Of a DNA stretch of 21,464 nucleotides, positions 6,076 to 13,687 are shown piece after piece (the stretch's first letter is position 1; each line of letters begins with the position of its first letter). The stretch is from Halococcaceae archaeon (GTDB taxonomy: Archaea; Halobacteriota; Halobacteria; Halobacteriales; Halalkalicoccaceae): NCBI GenBank assembly GCA_007129135.1, contig SKWB01000028.1, forward strand, positions 1 through 21,464, read 5' to 3'. A program made the position numbers and the translations under genes. Below the pieces are notes generated by a model. That model ran no database searches and was not told the DNA's origin. It worked only from the letters and a program-made list of their open reading frames with translations.

Positions 6076-6630
6076 AATTCGACTCGGATCACCCACGTCG
6101 GATTTCGACGGTTGTAACTCGCTTCTGACGGTCACTCGACCGTGAAAACGGCGTTTCGGGAGCGCCATGCTTCCGGAGCCACGGGCGGGTGGGGGATCTC
6201 ATCCGGTAACCGTCAGCAGAGCGCACCCTAGTGAGGCGAGGCCCGGCACGCCCGCGTTCACGGTCGCGAGGGAGCCATCGCGATCCGACCTCCCGGGGGT
6301 TTGCCGAGGGGCGCTTCGTGGTTCCGTCTGTTCGCCACCACACCCCGAGGACGGTGACCCTCGATGTGGCCGGTCCCGATTTGCGTCGTTTCCTCGCGAT
6401 CGAATCCGCTGTTCCCGTCTGGGACCCGACGAGGGAACCGGGAGCGACGCTCTTCGATCCCGAGGCGGAGGCGATGCGATCCGAACGGCGGCCTTCGACC
6501 TCCGCTTGCTCGTATCCTGAGTACGGTAGGGTGGCTGTACACCGGAGAGTGATATACGAAAGTCGGCGGACTCGGAAACGTTCGAACGGTCCCGCGCTAC
6601 GTTTACGACCCAGCGCAGAGGAGGAGCACT
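6044..6630. other. Non-coding region between integrase and dgoD-like gene
   Basis: About 590 bp without a gene I can support; the open frames are R, S and P-rich shadows in mixed frames. It starts with the AT-rich inverted repeat, then a short hairpin ACGGTC-ACTC-GACCGT at 6128-6143. A GATATA stretch at about 6550 and a TTTACG box at 6602-6607 lie near the right end. Confidence 0.5.
6602..6607 (+). promoter_or_regulatory. TATA-like box for the leader ORF and dgoD-like gene
   Basis: TTTACG about 26 nt before the ATG at 6631. A GAGGAG stretch (6618-6625 area) also precedes that ATG. If this box is used, the first translated codon would belong to the 21-codon ORF rather than to the dehydratase. 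Confidence 0.35.
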
Positions 6631-6696
6631 ATGGCGCCGACCGAGATCGAGGACGGGCTCCCGAGACGTTCCGAGGCGACCGGTGATCGACGATGA
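6631..6696 (+). CDS. Possible 21-residue leader peptide ORF
   Basis: A short frame encoding MAPTEIEDGLPRRSEATGDR followed by R and stop. Its TGA overlaps the ATG of the dehydratase (ATGA at 6693-6696). It has a promoter-like box at the right distance and a purine-rich GAGGAG stretch before the ATG, and it contains the dehydratase ribosome-binding sequence GGTGATC. No family is recognised. It may be a coupling leader peptide, or simply untranslated leader sequence. Confidence 0.3.
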   Translation: MAPTEIEDGLPRRSEATGDRR

Positions 6697-7847
6697 CCGA
6701 ACTGACGGACTACGACCTCTTCGGGGTCCCACCGAGGTGGCTCTTCCTGCGCGTCGAGACGAGCGACGGACGGGTGGGCTGGGGTGAACCCGTCGTCGAG
6801 GGCCGGGCGAGGACCGTCGCGACGGCAGTCACCGAGCTGATGGAGACCTACCTGCTCGGTGAGGACCCGTCCCGGATCGAGGATCACTGGCAGACGATGT
6901 ACCGCGGCGGATTCTACCGCGGTGGACCGGTCCTCATGAGCGCGCTCGCCGGTATCGACCAGGCGCTCTGGGACCTGAAGGGGAGAGAGCACGGTGTGCC
7001 GGTCTACGAGCTGCTCGGGGGCCGAACGCGCGATCGGGTTCGTGTCTACCAGTGGATCGGTGGTGACCGCCCCTCGGACGTGGGCGAGGCGGCGACGGAG
7101 AGGGTCGATGCGGGGTTCACCGCGCTCAAGATGAACGCGACCGCGGAGCTCCGTCGGGTGGACACCCCGGCGACGGTCGAGGCCGCCCGAACACGGGTGG
7201 CCGAGGTGCGTGAGGCCGTCGGTCCCGAGGTGGATATCGGGGTCGACTTCCACGGCAGGGCCTCGAAAGCGATGGCGAAACGGCTCGTGTGCGCGATCGA
7301 GCCGTACGAGCCGATGTTCGTCGAGGAACCGGTGTTGCCCGAACACTCGGACGCGCTCCCGGCCATCACCGCACACACGACGATCCCGATCGCGACGGGC
7401 GAACGGCTGTTCTCGCGCTGGGAGTTCAAGCCCCTCCTCGAGGACGGAACGGTCGACGTGATCCAGCCGGACCTCTCGCACGCGGGCGGGATCAGCGAGG
7501 TCAGGAAGATCGCGGCGATGGCCGAGGCCTACGACGTCGCACTCGCGCCACACTGCCCCCTCGGACCGATCGCACTCGCTTCCTGTCTGCAGGTGGACGC
7601 CTGTACGCCCAACGCGCTGATCCAGGAACAGAGCCTCGACATCCATTACAACGAGGAAAACGACGTCCTCGACTACCTCACCGATCCGGCTGTCTTCGAG
7701 TACGACGAGGGGTACGTCGACGTCCCGACCGGTCCCGGCCTCGGCATCGAGATCGACGAGGCGGCCGTCGAGGCCCGAGCGAGCGAGGACGTCGACTGGC
7801 ACAACCCCGTCTGGCGTCACGAGGACGGCGGCGTCGCCGAGTGGTGA
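6693..7847 (+). CDS. dgoD: D-galactonate dehydratase family protein (enolase superfamily)
   Basis: A 384-residue protein that follows E. coli DgoD along its whole length, from PPRWLFLRVETSDG at the N-terminus to the C-terminal NPVWRHEDGGVAEW. Catalytic and Mg-binding residues are conserved with a constant +2 offset to DgoD: D185 and H187 (VDFHGR), E211 (EEPVLPEH), E237 (ATGERLFSRW), H287 (APHCPLGPIA) and E312 (QEQS). The reaction is dehydration of D-galactonate to 2-keto-3-deoxygalactonate, a step of the non-phosphorylated Entner-Doudoroff (De Ley-Doudoroff) route; a related sugar acid is possible. GGTGATC at 6682-6688 is a good ribosome-binding site. No other sugar-acid pathway gene is adjacent, and the start overlaps the stop of a possible leader ORF. 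Confidence 0.92.
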   Translation: MTELTDYDLFGVPPRWLFLRVETSDGRVGWGEPVVEGRARTVATAVTELMETYLLGEDPSRIEDHWQTMYRGGFYRGGPVLMSALAGIDQALWDLKGREHGVPVYELLGGRTRDRVRVYQWIGGDRPSDVGEAATERVDAGFTALKMNATAELRRVDTPATVEAARTRVAEVREAVGPEVDIGVDFHGRASKAMAKRLVCAIEPYEPMFVEEPVLPEHSDALPAITAHTTIPIATGERLFSRWEFKPLLEDGTVDVIQPDLSHAGGISEVRKIAAMAEAYDVALAPHCPLGPIALASCLQVDACTPNALIQEQSLDIHYNEENDVLDYLTDPAVFEYDEGYVDVPTGPGLGIEIDEAAVEARASEDVDWHNPVWRHEDGGVAEW

Positions 7848-7861
7848 GCGATCCACAGTCG

Positions 7862-7867
7862 TTATGT
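7862..7867 (+). promoter_or_regulatory. TATA-like box for rdfA
   Basis: TTATGT about 26 nt before the ATG at 7890. It fixes the start at 7890 rather than at a GTG at 7866, which falls inside this box. Confidence 0.5.
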
Positions 7868-7889
7868 GGCCGGGTGCAATGCAGAGAGC

Positions 7890-8528
7890 ATGAGCGAGAA
7901 GGAGTCGAACCGATCCGGAGGGGGGCCTGCCGGGAAGGTCGGCCGCGTCATCGAGGAGTACGGCCTCGACGGCACGGGTTCGGAGCTAGAGCGGCGCTGG
8001 ACCGGCGAGGACGGCGAGTCCATGAGCCTACGCGCGCTCGCGGACTGGTTCAACCAGCGGGTGCTCGGGGCCGCGATGGAGCGGGCGGGCGTTCGACCGC
8101 TGGACGGTGAGGTGGAGAACACGTACCGACTGCTCGAAGACGAGGCGGTGAGCGCGGGGATGCGCGAGCAGACCAGACGACAGCTAGAACGCGACGGCGT
8201 CGAGTTGGAGCGTCTCGAAAAGGACTTCGTCTCCCACCAGGCGATCTACACCTACCTCACGAACCACCGGGGGGCGGTCCACCCCTCGAGCGGCGAGGAG
8301 AGCCCCGAGGAACGGGTAGAGCGCGAGCTCGGAAAGCTCGACGCGCTCGTCAGCCGAACGACGGCGGTGACAGAGGACACGCTCGCCCGCCTGGCAAACG
8401 CGGAGGTGATCGCGGCCGGTGAACTGGACGTCCTGGTCGACGTTCAGGTCTCCTGTTCGCAGTGCGGTGCCGTCGGGTCGGTCACGGGCTTCGTCGAGCG
8501 CGGCGGCTGTGACTGCGAGGAGCCCTAG
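7890..8528 (+). CDS. rdfA: Rod-determining factor RdfA
   Basis: A 212-residue protein that I recognise as the haloarchaeal RdfA family, needed for rod-shaped cells in Haloferax volcanii and encoded there beside an SMC-like gene, as here. Visible parts are an N-terminal GKVGRVIEEYGLDG motif (residues 15-28), the central helical region with LRALADWFNQRVL (48-59), a second helical stretch SHQAIYTYLTNHRG (115-128), and a C-terminal putative zinc-binding element with C189-x-x-C192 and C207-x-C209. There is no signal peptide or membrane segment. A promoter box lies at the leaderless distance. The SMC-related gene follows after 75 bp with its own box, so the two may be separately initiated but functionally linked. 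The molecular mechanism is not evident from sequence. Confidence 0.85.
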   Translation: MSEKESNRSGGGPAGKVGRVIEEYGLDGTGSELERRWTGEDGESMSLRALADWFNQRVLGAAMERAGVRPLDGEVENTYRLLEDEAVSAGMREQTRRQLERDGVELERLEKDFVSHQAIYTYLTNHRGAVHPSSGEESPEERVERELGKLDALVSRTTAVTEDTLARLANAEVIAAGELDVLVDVQVSCSQCGAVGSVTGFVERGGCDCEEP

Positions 8529-8574
8529 CCGTTACAGCCATACTCGTGTCACATCCGTCATCGGTTTGAAAGAG

Positions 8575-8580
8575 TTATTA
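8575..8580 (+). promoter_or_regulatory. TATA-like box for the SMC-related gene
   Basis: TTATTA about 26 nt before the ATG at 8604, in the AT-rich part of the 75-bp spacer after rdfA. Confidence 0.55.
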
Positions 8581-8603
8581 CGGTACGGAGTGAAGCGTGG
8601 ACG

Positions 8604-10496
8604 ATGTCTACAGTCGATGCTTCGGAGCGTCCGATCACCGTTCACGTCGAGAACATCGGCGGGATCGACGAGACGGACGTAGAACTCAGACCCGGCGTCA
8701 GCGTGCTCGCCGGCCGGAACGCGACGAATCGGACGTCGTTTCTCCGGTCGATCATGGCGGCGCTCGGGAGCGACCGAGTCTCGCTCAAAGGCGACGCGGA
8801 GGAGGGTCGCGTCGAACTCGCGGTCGGCGAGGAGTCGTACACGAGACGGCTCGTCCGGTCGAACGGCGTGGTCTCGTTCGACGGTAAGCCGTATCTAGAG
8901 GAGCCCGAGCTCGCCGACCTCTTCGCGTTCCTCCTCGAGTCGAACGAGGCCAGGCGGGCGGTCGAGGTCGGCGGGGATCTGCGGGAGCTGCTGTTGCGTC
9001 CGATCGACACCGAGCGTATCGACGACGAGATCGAGCGACTCCGTGCCGAGCGACGGCAGGTGGACGAACGCCTCTCCGAACTCTCGACGCTCGAACGCGA
9101 CCTCCCGGACCTAGAGGCCGAGCGGGGACGACTCGACGACGAGATCGACGAGGCCACCGAGAGACTCGAAGCGGCACGAGCGGCGCTCGAGACGGCGACC
9201 GACGACGACACCGACACCGACGACGACCTGGAGCGACTCAGAGAGCTCCGCACTCGACTGGAGGACCTCGAGTACGACAGGGAGACCGAACGGCGGAGCC
9301 TCGAGTCGCTCGAGACCGAACGCGAAGAGGTCGAGGCCGCACTCGAGGAGCTACCGAGAGCGGAGACCGGGGCGCTCGACGAGCTGGCCTCGCGGATCGA
9401 GACGCTCCGGGGGCGCAAACGCGAACTCGACGAGACCGTCTCGCGGCTCCAGACGATCGTCCAGTTCAACCAGGAGATCGTCGAGGGCGACCGCCCCGCG
9501 TTCGTCCGGCAGGTCGAGGAGGACCGCCCGGTCACGGATCGGCTAGTCGGGGACGAACCGGTCACCTGCTGGACCTGCGGGAGCAGCGTCGAGGCGGCGG
9601 CGATCGAGGAGACGCTCGATCGGCTCCGTGACCTCAGGACCGAGATGGCCGAACGACGGAGCGAGGTCACCGACGAACTCGACGAGGTGAGGGCGAAGCG
9701 CGAGGACAACGCAGAGCGCCGACGCGAACGCGAACGCCTCGACCGGGAGCGAGAGGAGACCGAACGGGAGATCGAACGCCGCGAGGAACGGCTCTCGGAG
9801 GTCGAGACGGAGATCGAGAGCCTCGAATCGGAGATCGAGAGCCTCGAATCGGAGATCGAGAACCGGGACGGCGACGAGACGTTCACCCTCCAACGCGAGC
9901 TCACGGAGGCCGAGTTCGAACTGCGCCGGCTGGAGACCGAGCGCGATGCGGTCGTGGAGGAGATCGACGAGATCGAAGAGAGCCTCTCGAGCCGGGAGCG
10001 ACTCGAGAACCAGCGTGAGTCGATCCGCGAGGAGATCGAACGGCTCCGGACCCGGATCGACCGGATCGAACGCGACGCGATCGAGGCGTTCAACGAACAC
10101 ATGGGCACCGTCCTCGACCTGCTCGACTACGCGAACTTAGAGCGTATCTGGATCGAGCGTCGGGAGGCGGCGTCGGCAGGCGAGGAGGCGGAGTACGTGC
10201 TCCACGTCACCCGAAGCACCGAGGAGGGGGTCGCCTACGAGGACGAGGTCGAGCACCTGAGCGAGTCCGAACGCGAGGTGACCGGCCTGGTCGTCGCGCT
10301 CGCGGGTGCGCTCGCCCACGACGTCGCGAAGGAGGTGCCGTTCATCCTCCTCGACTCGCTGGAGGCGATCGACTCCGAGCGGATCGCGGCGCTCGTGGAG
10401 TACTTCGACGACCACGTCCCCTACATCGTGGTCGCCCTGCTACCGGAGGACGCCGCAGCACTGGACGACGACTACCGGCGCATCACCGATATCTGA
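8604..10496 (+). CDS. Archaea-specific SMC-related protein (Rad50-like architecture)
   Basis: A 630-residue protein: N-terminal ATPase half, two long coiled-coil stretches (about 135-290 and 330-500, rich in E, R, L and D), a central hook motif C322-W-T-C325, and a C-terminal ATPase half. The P-loop reads AGRNATNRTS (36-45): compared with Rad50-type GPNGSGKSS the Lys is Arg and two Gly are lost. The signature-like LSESE starts near 552. The Walker B-like FILLDS ends at D584-S585, with Ser where a catalytic Glu is expected. These departures suggest weak or altered ATP hydrolysis; I believe they are usual for this haloarchaeal family, annotated as archaea-specific SMC-related, Sph-like. With rdfA upstream, a role in cell shape or chromosome organisation is likely. 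A 21-bp tandem duplication lies in the second coiled coil. Confidence 0.88.
   Translation: MSTVDASERPITVHVENIGGIDETDVELRPGVSVLAGRNATNRTSFLRSIMAALGSDRVSLKGDAEEGRVELAVGEESYTRRLVRSNGVVSFDGKPYLEEPELADLFAFLLESNEARRAVEVGGDLRELLLRPIDTERIDDEIERLRAERRQVDERLSELSTLERDLPDLEAERGRLDDEIDEATERLEAARAALETATDDDTDTDDDLERLRELRTRLEDLEYDRETERRSLESLETEREEVEAALEELPRAETGALDELASRIETLRGRKRELDETVSRLQTIVQFNQEIVEGDRPAFVRQVEEDRPVTDRLVGDEPVTCWTCGSSVEAAAIEETLDRLRDLRTEMAERRSEVTDELDEVRAKREDNAERRRERERLDREREETEREIERREERLSEVETEIESLESEIESLESEIENRDGDETFTLQRELTEAEFELRRLETERDAVVEEIDEIEESLSSRERLENQRESIREEIERLRTRIDRIERDAIEAFNEHMGTVLDLLDYANLERIWIERREAASAGEEAEYVLHVTRSTEEGVAYEDEVEHLSESEREVTGLVVALAGALAHDVAKEVPFILLDSLEAIDSERIAALVEYFDDHVPYIVVALLPEDAAALDDDYRRITDI
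9810..9860 (+). repeat. 21-bp tandem repeat inside the coiled coil
   Basis: Two identical 21-nt units (9810-9830 and 9831-9851) and a partial third (9852-9860) encode EIESLES, EIESLES, EIE. Each unit is exactly one coiled-coil heptad, so copy-number change would keep both reading frame and heptad phase. Confidence 0.9.
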
Positions 10497-10502
10497 ACAG
10501 AA

Positions 10503-10940
10503 TTAATTGGAGTTTTCTTCGTCTACCAGCCCCTCCCGCAGCAGTCGCCGAACGTGTCCGACAGAGTAGTCGACCCCGTAGGCACGTTCGATGTGATCTC
10601 TCACCTGGGTCGGCGACCACTCCTCACCGTCGTAGCCGCAGGCCGACGGCGGTCCGTCGAGATCCGATGCGAGCGCCAGTCGTTCGTCGTCCTCGAGCTT
10701 CCTCGGTCGGCCCGGGCGTGGCTCGTCGGCGAGCGCCTCGGTGAACGACCGCTCTTCGAACCGCGAGAGCCAGTAGTAGATCGTCGACTGGGGGATGCCG
10801 TACCGGCGGCTGAGCGTCGAGACCGACTCGCCGTCCTTGACCGCGAGCGCGACCATCAGTCGTTTCGCCGCCTTCGCGTCCGTCGCCCGGGAGAGCGCGG
10901 TTCGGAGGAGCTCGGGGGAGACGTCTTCGAGCGAATTCAT
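10503..10940 (-). CDS. Orphan IS630-type helix-turn-helix protein
   Basis: A 145-residue protein with two DNA-binding modules like the N-terminus of IS630/Tc1 transposases: a homeodomain-like HTH at residues 37-62 (ESVSTLSRRYGIPQSTIYYW), an RPGRP linker near 75-79, and a winged HTH at about 85-138 (WSPTQVRDHIERAYGVDYS). There is no DDE catalytic domain. Its end lies 6 bp from the convergent SMC-related gene, so there is no room for a truncated transposase remnant, and no terminal inverted repeats are evident. Similar stand-alone proteins occur in haloarchaea, so a domesticated regulator is more likely than a dead insertion sequence. Target unknown. Confidence 0.8.
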   Translation of the reverse strand: MNSLEDVSPELLRTALSRATDAKAAKRLMVALAVKDGESVSTLSRRYGIPQSTIYYWLSRFEERSFTEALADEPRPGRPRKLEDDERLALASDLDGPPSACGYDGEEWSPTQVRDHIERAYGVDYSVGHVRRLLREGLVDEENSN

Positions 10941-11046
10941 CCTTCAAGTAGTAATGTCTTCCAGTCTGGCCACGGCCCGGACACGAGCACTCCGATGGCC
11001 GCCGGTCCCTTCGTCATACCTACTGGCTACGTCGAGAGCTCGTTAA

Positions 11047-11075
11047 CGTTTTCCACCGGCGGCCGGTCGTTTTCC
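11047..11075. repeat. Direct repeats flanking a palindrome upstream of the hydrolase
   Basis: CGTTTTCC occurs at 11047-11054 and 11068-11075 (two helical turns apart) and brackets the perfect palindrome ACCGGC-G-GCCGGT (11055-11067). The group lies 40-70 bp upstream of the serine hydrolase start, where an operator or upstream promoter element would sit. Confidence 0.4.
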
Positions 11076-11116
11076 GCCTTCCGCGGGTTGATGACGCTCG
11101 CACACCCTCCGGAGGT

Positions 11117-12229
11117 ATGTCCGAGACGGGAGACGACGACGCGGACTGGACGGTAGCGGATCCGGAACCGGCCGGTCTGGACCCGACCGCGCTCGCCGAG
11201 GCGGTGGCCTACGCGAAAGCCCACGAGACGCCACCCGAACAGGTCGCGTACGACTTCTCGAACACACACCCGTGGAACGGTGACGGCCCTCTCGGGGCCG
11301 CGCTCGGACCGATGCCCGACAGGCGCGGTGGACCCGCGGGTGTCGTTCTCCACGAGGGGACGCCCGTCGTGGAGTGGGGCGACACCCTCAGGGTGGATCA
11401 CACGTTCAGCGTCGCGAAGACGTTCCTCTCGCTTCTCGCGGGGCTCGCCTGGGACCGCGGCCTCATCGAGGCGCTCTCCGATCCGGTTTGCGAGTACGTC
11501 GACGACGGCGGGTTCGACGCCGAGCAGAACGCGTCGATCACCTGGGCGCACCTGCTCCACGGGACGAGCGAGTGGGAGGGGACGCTCTTCGACCGACCCG
11601 ACTCGGTCGACCGGAACCGGCCGGTCGGGCGCGAGGCGGCGGACCTGGGCGAACGGGGCGACCGTCCGCTGCGAGAGCCGGGCACCTACTGGGAGTACAA
11701 CGACGTCCGGATCAACCGCCTCGCGCTCTCCCTGTTGCGCGTCTGGGAGAAACCGCTCCCCCGTGTCCTCGCTCACGAACTCATGGACCCGATCGGCGCG
11801 ACCCGCTGGGAGTGGCACGGCTACTACAACTCCGACGTCCGGGTGAACGGCACCCGGATGCGGTCGGTCTCCGGCGGCGGCCACTGGGGCGGCGGCCTCT
11901 GGATCGCCGCCCGCGACCTCGCACGGGTGGGCCAGCTCCTCTTGGGTCGTGGCGAGTGGGAGGGAAACCGGCTGCTCTCGTCGGAGTACGTCGACTGGAT
12001 GACCGAGCCGTGTCCGATCGAACCCGGCTACGGAGGGCTGGTCTGGCTGAACACCGAGAACAGGTGGGAGAGCGCTCCCGAGTCGAGTTACGCCGCGCTC
12101 GGCTACGGCCGGAACGTCCTCTGGGTCGACCCGGAGAACGAACTGGTCGCCGTCCTCCGCTGGCTCGAGAGCGACGACGGGACCTCACACGTAGACGGCG
12201 TTCTCGAGCGGTTGCTCGGGGCCCTCTAG
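11117..12229 (+). CDS. Serine hydrolase, class C beta-lactamase/esterase fold
   Basis: A 370-residue cytoplasmic-looking protein without a signal peptide. The SxxK motif is S98-V-A-K101 (TFSVAKTF), and the second catalytic position is Y194 in YWEYNDVRIN. A glycine-rich GGGHWGGGLW segment near 253-262 lies in the part that lines the active site. The family includes esterases, D-amino peptidases and amide hydrolases as well as beta-lactamases, and the substrate cannot be read from sequence. The ATG at 11117 is immediately preceded by GGAGGT, which is too close to act as a normal ribosome-binding site; no clear TATA box was found at the leaderless distance, so the start is less certain than the family. 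Its stop codon shares CTAG with the stop of the convergent alcohol dehydrogenase. Confidence 0.88.
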   Translation: MSETGDDDADWTVADPEPAGLDPTALAEAVAYAKAHETPPEQVAYDFSNTHPWNGDGPLGAALGPMPDRRGGPAGVVLHEGTPVVEWGDTLRVDHTFSVAKTFLSLLAGLAWDRGLIEALSDPVCEYVDDGGFDAEQNASITWAHLLHGTSEWEGTLFDRPDSVDRNRPVGREAADLGERGDRPLREPGTYWEYNDVRINRLALSLLRVWEKPLPRVLAHELMDPIGATRWEWHGYYNSDVRVNGTRMRSVSGGGHWGGGLWIAARDLARVGQLLLGRGEWEGNRLLSSEYVDWMTEPCPIEPGYGGLVWLNTENRWESAPESSYAALGYGRNVLWVDPENELVAVLRWLESDDGTSHVDGVLERLLGAL

Positions 12230-13284
12230 AACGAGGTGACGACCTCGATCCCGACGGTCTCGTACCGACCGATCGCTTCGATCCGGTCGGGGACCTCCTC
12301 GAGGGAGACCTCCCGCGTGACGAGTGCGCCCGGATCGAGCACCCCGGTTTCGATCAGCCCGAACAGTTCGCCGTAGCGCGTCGGCGGCATCCCACGCGAG
12401 CCGAGGAACTCCAGTTCGCGACCGACCATGTAGTCGGTCGGTAGGGAGACCTCCCCCCGCTCGTCCTCGGTCGTGAGCCCCACCTGGACGTGCTGGCCCC
12501 GTCTCGCGAGCGAACGCACCGAGTTGCGACAGGTCTCGGCGATGCCGAGCGCGTCGAGCGACACGTCGGCACCGCCGTCCGTCCGCTCCCGGATGGCCTC
12601 GGGGACCGCCTCCGCACCGGCGTCGACGGTCTCGTGCGCGCCGAGGTCGCGTGCCTTCCGGAGCGCCTCCTCGCGGACGTCGACCGCGACGACGCGCCCA
12701 CCGAGCGCGCGAGCGATCTGGATCGCCGAGAGCCCGAGGCCGCCGCAGCCGTGGACCGCCACCCAGCTACCCGGGGTGAGCGTCGCTCGGTGGGCGAGTG
12801 CGTGGTAGGCGGTGACGTACCGACAGCCGAGCGCGGCCATCTCGCCGTACCGAACGGAGTCGGGGAGGCGCGCGGCGTTGTAGTCGGCGAAGGGGACGTG
12901 GAGCAGTTCCGCGAACGCGCCCGGCGCGTCGGGCTCGAACCCCAGACCGAGGCCGTTCGGACAGACGTTGCCGTGGCCGGAGAGACAGTGCGGACAGGAG
13001 CCGTCGCCGAGACAGAACGGCACCGCGACGCGGTCGCCCTCGACGAGCGTATCCACGTCGCTCCCCGTCTCGATCACGCGTCCCGCGGGCTCGTGACCGA
13101 GGATCTGTCCCTCCGGTGGGACGTCGTCGACCCACTCCCCGTGGCCGGCCCACGCGTGCCAGTCGGAGCGACAGATCCCGCAGGCCTCGACCGCGAGGAC
13201 GACGCCGTGGTCGTCGGGGTCGGGATCCGGGACCGACCGTATCGAGAGCGCTTCGCCGTGGGTCTCTAGCACTGCAGCGCGCAT
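12226..13284 (-). CDS. Zinc-dependent alcohol dehydrogenase (MDR family)
   Basis: A 352-residue medium-chain dehydrogenase. Catalytic zinc ligands are C35 (ACGICRSDW), H64 with E65 (GHEPAG) and C154 (LGCRYVTAYHAL). Structural zinc ligands are C91, C97, C100 and C108 (CLGDGSCPHC...NVC). The Rossmann motif is HGCGGLGL (178-185) followed by an acidic D202 at the end of the second strand, which favours NAD+ over NADP+. The longer frame starts at a weak upstream site; the ATG at 13284 (MRAAVLETHG) matches the usual MDR N-terminus. The gene is divergent from the ferredoxin gene and convergent with the serine hydrolase, sharing CTAG. The alcohol or aldehyde substrate is unknown. Confidence 0.93.
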   Translation of the reverse strand: MRAAVLETHGEALSIRSVPDPDPDDHGVVLAVEACGICRSDWHAWAGHGEWVDDVPPEGQILGHEPAGRVIETGSDVDTLVEGDRVAVPFCLGDGSCPHCLSGHGNVCPNGLGLGFEPDAPGAFAELLHVPFADYNAARLPDSVRYGEMAALGCRYVTAYHALAHRATLTPGSWVAVHGCGGLGLSAIQIARALGGRVVAVDVREEALRKARDLGAHETVDAGAEAVPEAIRERTDGGADVSLDALGIAETCRNSVRSLARRGQHVQVGLTTEDERGEVSLPTDYMVGRELEFLGSRGMPPTRYGELFGLIETGVLDPGALVTREVSLEEVPDRIEAIGRYETVGIEVVTSF

Positions 13285-13322
13285 GCCCGTCCGAGGCGAC
13301 CGGGCGAGAAACCGCTGTCGAC

Positions 13323-13339
13323 ACACGAGTTAACCGTGT
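13323..13339. promoter_or_regulatory. Dyad with GTTAAC core in a divergent promoter
   Basis: ACACG (13323-13327) and CGTGT (13335-13339) flank AGTTAAC. The GTTAAC core is about 27 nt before the ferredoxin ATG at 13358, the right place for its TATA box, and about 47 nt before the alcohol dehydrogenase start on the other strand. One protein bound here could affect both genes. Confidence 0.45.
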
Positions 13340-13357
13340 CCCGACCCAGTGTCGAGT

Positions 13358-13687
13358 ATGCCGACGGTGACGTTCGACGGGAGCGAGGTCGAGTGCGAGG
13401 AGGGTGCGGTCCTCAGGGACGTGCTCGTCGAGTCGGGGAACTCGCCGCACACCGGCCGGTCGCGACACCTGAACTGTCGTGGGATGGCGACCTGCGGGAC
13501 CTGTGCGGTCGAGGTGGAGGGGAAGGCGAGCGACCGGACGGCCGGGGAGGAGCGCAGGCTCTCCTTTCCGCCGCACGACCCGGATTCGGGGCTCAGACTC
13601 GCCTGTCAGGTGCGCGTGGAGGGTGACCTCGTCGTGAGGAAGTACCCGGGGTTCTGGGGCCAGCACACCGACCGCGAACCGCGGTAG
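13358..13687 (+). CDS. [2Fe-2S] ferredoxin
   Basis: A 109-residue ferredoxin of the adrenodoxin-like spacing: C40-x5-C46-x2-C49 (NCRGMATCGTC) and C83 (LACQVRV) bind the cluster. It is smaller than the main haloarchaeal ferredoxin of about 129 residues, which carries an acidic insertion, and is therefore a different paralogue. The ATG at 13358 is preferred over a GTG at 13349 because GTTAAC lies at the leaderless distance. The stop abuts the stop of the convergent ABC ATPase gene with no base between. The redox partner is unknown; the divergent alcohol dehydrogenase is a neighbour, not an established partner. Confidence 0.9.
   Translation: MPTVTFDGSEVECEEGAVLRDVLVESGNSPHTGRSRHLNCRGMATCGTCAVEVEGKASDRTAGEERRLSFPPHDPDSGLRLACQVRVEGDLVVRKYPGFWGQHTDREPR

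Noticed and set aside
5000..6692. Complete provirus or integrative plasmid
   Set aside because: No structural, replication or packaging genes and no flanking tRNA or long direct repeats are visible; only the regulator-integrase pair and non-coding DNA.
6603..7856. 417-codon minus-strand frame opposite the dgoD-like gene
   Set aside because: Antisense shadow of a gene with full-length match to galactonate dehydratase and conserved catalytic residues.
8642..10108. 488-codon serine/arginine-rich minus-strand frame
   Set aside because: Mirror image of the E/R/L coiled-coil codons of the SMC-related gene; not a protein-like sequence.
10503..10940. Intact IS630 insertion sequence
   Set aside because: Only the DNA-binding half is present, with no DDE domain, no terminal inverted repeats and no target duplication visible; annotated as an orphan gene instead.
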